From NCBI GenBank assembly GCA_031265015.1, contig JAISDG010000093.1:1-7681 (forward strand): a stretch of DNA of 7,681 nt, given 5' to 3'. The notes under the pieces were generated by a model. It ran no database searches. It was not told the origin of the DNA and was given only the letters and a program-made list of their open reading frames with translations. How positions within the stretch are numbered: the first letter of the stretch is position 1; each line of letters begins with the position of its first letter. Origin of the DNA: Spirochaetaceae bacterium (lineage in GTDB: Bacteria; Spirochaetota; Spirochaetia; Treponematales; Breznakiellaceae). The position numbers and the translations under genes were made by a program. Shown piece by piece: positions 6,606 to 7,681 of the stretch.

Positions 6606-6710
6606 AATTTACCACGGACCTTCACGGACAAACACGGACCTGTTGTTTCAAATCCTTGCTTTTGTCCGTTCTGTCCGCGAGGGCGAACCGAAGGTTCGTT
6701 GTGGTTAATT
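6606..6710. repeat. Palindromic intergenic element with CACGGAC boxes
   Basis: Three CACGGAC boxes lie at 6613, 6623 and 6633, an exact 10-base period. They are followed by inverted GTCCGT (6664-6669) and GTCCG (6673-6677), and the outer ends AATTTACCAC and GTGGTTAATT pair at 9 of 10 positions. The unit is therefore a roughly 105-base imperfect palindrome with a perfect inner hairpin at 6684-6698. Elements of this type (ccacggac...gtccgtgg) are, from memory, dispersed in intergenic DNA of several bacterial groups including treponemes. It starts 21 bases after the deacetylase-like stop codon, so it could act as a transcript-end structure, though it lacks a clean T-run. Confidence 0.65.
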
Positions 6711-6812
6711 TTACCGTAAGGTCGAAGAAGTAAAGAAAAAACTTATTACTGTTTTCTTTTTCTTAAACTTTTTCGACTGCGAACCTTTGGTTCGATGCGA
6801 CTTGGTGGTTAA
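6684..6812. repeat. Duplicated CGAACC/GGTTCG hairpin flanking an AT-rich inverted repeat
   Basis: CGAACC-GAA-GGTTCG (6684-6698) and CGAACC-TTT-GGTTCG (6780-6794) have the same 6-bp stem with different 3-base loops, and each is followed shortly by TGGTTAAT (6702-6709 and 6805-6812). Between them, GTCGAAGAAGT (6721-6731) pairs with ACTTTTTCGAC (6767-6777) at 10 of 11 positions, and AAGAAAAA (6733-6740) pairs with TTTTTCTT (6757-6764). The layout resembles a small AT-rich palindrome nested in, or flanked by, copies of another repeat. A third GGTTCG occurs alone at 6823-6828. Confidence 0.65.
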
Positions 6813-6987
6813 TAAATCTTTGGGTTCGAAGAGGAATGGGCAATTGACAAGTTCTTCGCCCTGTAGTACCGTAAATCTATGCTAAGTGCAGGCTTGGAGA
6901 GCGGGGTAAGGGCGAAGGTTTTGTCCGGCTTTACCCCGGACATAACACCTAACAGCCCCGTAACTCCTTATATAGCAAAGAATTATA
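6813..6987. other. Non-coding stretch with overlapping inverted repeats
   Basis: No gene is seen here. CTTCGCCCT (6854-6862) is the exact reverse complement of AGGGCGAAG (6909-6917). CGGGGTAA (6902-6909) is the exact reverse complement of TTACCCCG (6931-6938). GTCCGG (6923-6928) can pair with CCGGAC (6936-6941). The first two would form an H-type pseudoknot in RNA, and the third competes with the second. There is no T-run after the last arm, so a terminator is not supported. A structured RNA is possible but unproven. Confidence 0.4.
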
Positions 6988-7000
6988 CCCCCCCCCCCCC
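6988..7000. repeat. Run of 13 cytosines
   Basis: A homopolymer of 13 C lies in otherwise AT-rich intergenic DNA, 25 bases before the 21-bp array and about 350 bases upstream of the 7348 gene. Tracts of this length are prone to slippage and are used for phase variation in several bacteria, including poly-G tracts upstream of tpr genes in Treponema pallidum. The distance to the gene makes a direct promoter-spacing effect uncertain. Confidence 0.85.
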
Positions 7001-7025
7001 GATGGGTTTACTAGGAATTACCGCC

Positions 7026-7312
7026 GCGTAAGTTCTTTTCTTTACCGCATACGTTTTTTTACCCGCCGCAAGAGTTCTTTTCCCCGCGAAAAGAAGTCTT
7101 TTAATTCCCAAAGGAAGTCTTTTAGTCTCGAAAGGAAGTCTTTTAACTGCGAAAGGAAGTCTTTTCATCGTGAAAGGAAGTCTTTTAACTGCGAAAGGAA
7201 GTCTTTTCATCTCGAAAGGAAGTCTTTTAGTCTCGAAAGGAAGTCTTTTAGCCGTGAAAGGAAGTCTTTTCATCGTGAAAGGAAGTCTTTTGGCCGCGAA
7301 AGGAAGTCTTTT
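7026..7312. repeat. Tandem array, about 14 units at an exact 21-bp period
   Basis: The core is AAAGGAAGTCTTTT (14 bases) separated by 7-base variable linkers. Ten perfect cores begin at 7110, 7131, 7152, 7173, 7194, 7215, 7236, 7257, 7278 and 7299. A one-mismatch core is at 7089, and three degenerate cores at 7026, 7047 and 7068 keep the same phase, so the array decays toward its left end. Within each unit the AAA centre and the TTTT centre are 10.5 bases apart, as are the TTTT centre and the next AAA. The core has a short AAAG/CTTT inverted repeat. Because 21 is divisible by 3, both strands show open heptapeptide-repeat frames, but none has a convincing start. The array ends 35 bases before the ATG at 7348, so an upstream regulatory or DNA-bending role is the leading idea. 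Confidence 0.93.
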
Positions 7313-7335
7313 ACTACTTATTTTTAATCATCCAT

Positions 7336-7340
7336 GGAGG
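7336..7340 (+). promoter_or_regulatory. Strong ribosome binding site for the 7348 gene
   Basis: GGAGG lies seven bases before the ATG at 7348, near-ideal spacing. It sets the start of the partial gene. The 35 bases between the array and the ATG also hold TTTAAT (7323-7328), a possible -10 box with no recognisable -35. Confidence 0.8.
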
Positions 7341-7347
7341 TTTTTGT

Positions 7348-7681
7348 ATGGGACAAGATTATCTTGCTTTGATCGACGCGGTTTTTGACCAGTTTTTTAA
7401 GTTCATGGTCCAGTACGTTACCAAGAAATGTACCGGGAGTACGCCGGAATGGACCCATATCCCCCAGGCGGTGCTCACCGCCATTGCGGATATGTACGGG
7501 GCCTGGTATACGGCGTACGCCAAAATGTCCGGGCCCTATACCCAGGTGGACAGGGAGGCCAAGAACGACGCGAAAAAAGCGTCCAAAAAGGCTATCCGGG
7601 CCTTTGTGAACCAGTATCTGCGCTTCCCCCCGGTAACGGACGAGGATCGGACGGCGATGCACATCCCCAACCACGACACCC
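7348..7681 (+). CDS. Protein of unknown function, 3'-truncated by the window edge
   Basis: An open frame of 111 codons runs off the right edge. It starts MGQDYLALIDAVFDQFFKFM, then PEWTHIPQAVLTAIADMYGAW, an A/K-rich helix (DREAKNDAKKASKKAIRAF), and VNQYLRFPPVTDEDRTAMHI, ending near PNHDT. No signal peptide or membrane segment is seen; the visible part looks mainly helical. From memory, proteins with FVNQYLRFPPVTDEDRxxMGI occur as multi-copy hypothetical proteins in treponemes and some other gut bacteria, about 200 residues long with a beta-rich second half. I know of no established function and cannot confirm the match here. The start is secure because of the GGAGG site. The gene directly follows the 21-bp array, which may control it. 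The Pro-Pro-Val-Thr-Asp-Glu-Asp-Arg segment is the best handle for identifying relatives. Confidence 0.8.
   Translation, partial: MGQDYLALIDAVFDQFFKFMVQYVTKKCTGSTPEWTHIPQAVLTAIADMYGAWYTAYAKMSGPYTQVDREAKNDAKKASKKAIRAFVNQYLRFPPVTDEDRTAMHIPNHDT

Noticed and set aside
6599..6733. Small open frame of 44 codons starting MKKFTTD
   Set aside because: It lies inside the palindromic CACGGAC element, has no ribosome binding site, and its translation reflects the repeat.
6822..6840. GGTTCGAA as the T-arm of a tRNA
   Set aside because: No acceptor stem, anticodon arm or D-arm can be built around it; it is better explained as part of the CGAACC/GGTTCG repeats.
6947..6953. ACCTAAC as the start of an integron attC site
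   Set aside because: It fits RYYYAAC, but no matching GTTRRRY lies within the expected distance, and no integrase or cassette is seen.
6983..7273. Minus-strand open frame encoding a KRLPF heptapeptide repeat
   Set aside because: It follows automatically from a 21-base period with few stops. There is no ribosome binding site, and the left part runs through the degenerate units and the C-run.
7026..7312. CRISPR array
   Set aside because: The repeats are 14 bases and the spacers 7 bases with recurring sequence, far from the CRISPR format, and no cas gene is present.
7170..7388. Plus-strand open frame encoding a KGSLL heptapeptide repeat
   Set aside because: It has the same cause. It begins at a GTG inside the array and runs out of frame into the 7348 gene, which has a much better start.

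Overview
The window reads as chromosomal DNA from a fairly GC-rich bacterium. The gene content, the dispersed CACGGAC-type intergenic element and the partial gene at the right edge resemble what I remember of termite-gut treponemes (Spirochaetes). That placement is an inference from memory, not a match I could run. Coding density is high from base 1 to 6584. After that comes a 763-base block with no credible gene but many repeats, and then one more gene that runs off the right edge.

Layout. Bases 1-1152 hold the C-terminal four fifths of histidinol dehydrogenase (hisD, last steps of histidine synthesis). It overlaps by 4 bases a radical SAM protein of the COG0731 type (1149-2018). A minus-strand gene (2073-3014) encodes a NYN/LabA-like nuclease domain joined to a C-terminal cold-shock-like domain. 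It is divergent, across only 54 bases, from a metallo-beta-lactamase-fold hydrolase (3069-3983). The hydrolase gene overlaps tail to tail by 38 bases with shikimate kinase (aroK, 3946-4527, minus). aroK is translationally coupled to an upstream TauE/SafE-type membrane transporter (4537-5304, minus). Divergent from the transporter is a histone-deacetylase-superfamily hydrolase (5364-6584, plus) with its zinc site intact.

The 6585-7347 block contains, in order: a palindromic element with three CACGGAC boxes at a 10-base period; two copies of a CGAACC/GGTTCG hairpin flanking an AT-rich inverted repeat; a set of overlapping inverted repeats that could form alternative RNA folds; a run of 13 C; and an array of about 14 units at an exact 21-base period. 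The array ends 35 bases before a gene with a strong ribosome binding site (7348 onward). The A/T tracts inside the array fall every 10.5 bases, which predicts strongly curved DNA or iterated protein sites on one face of the helix. This array with its downstream gene of unknown function is the most unusual part of the window.

The genes do not form one pathway. hisD and aroK are separate amino-acid biosynthesis genes. The NYN-cold-shock/hydrolase pair could be an RNA-related unit, but nothing in the sequence proves it. No complete undescribed system is demonstrated here; the best leads are the phased array and the NYN-cold-shock fusion.
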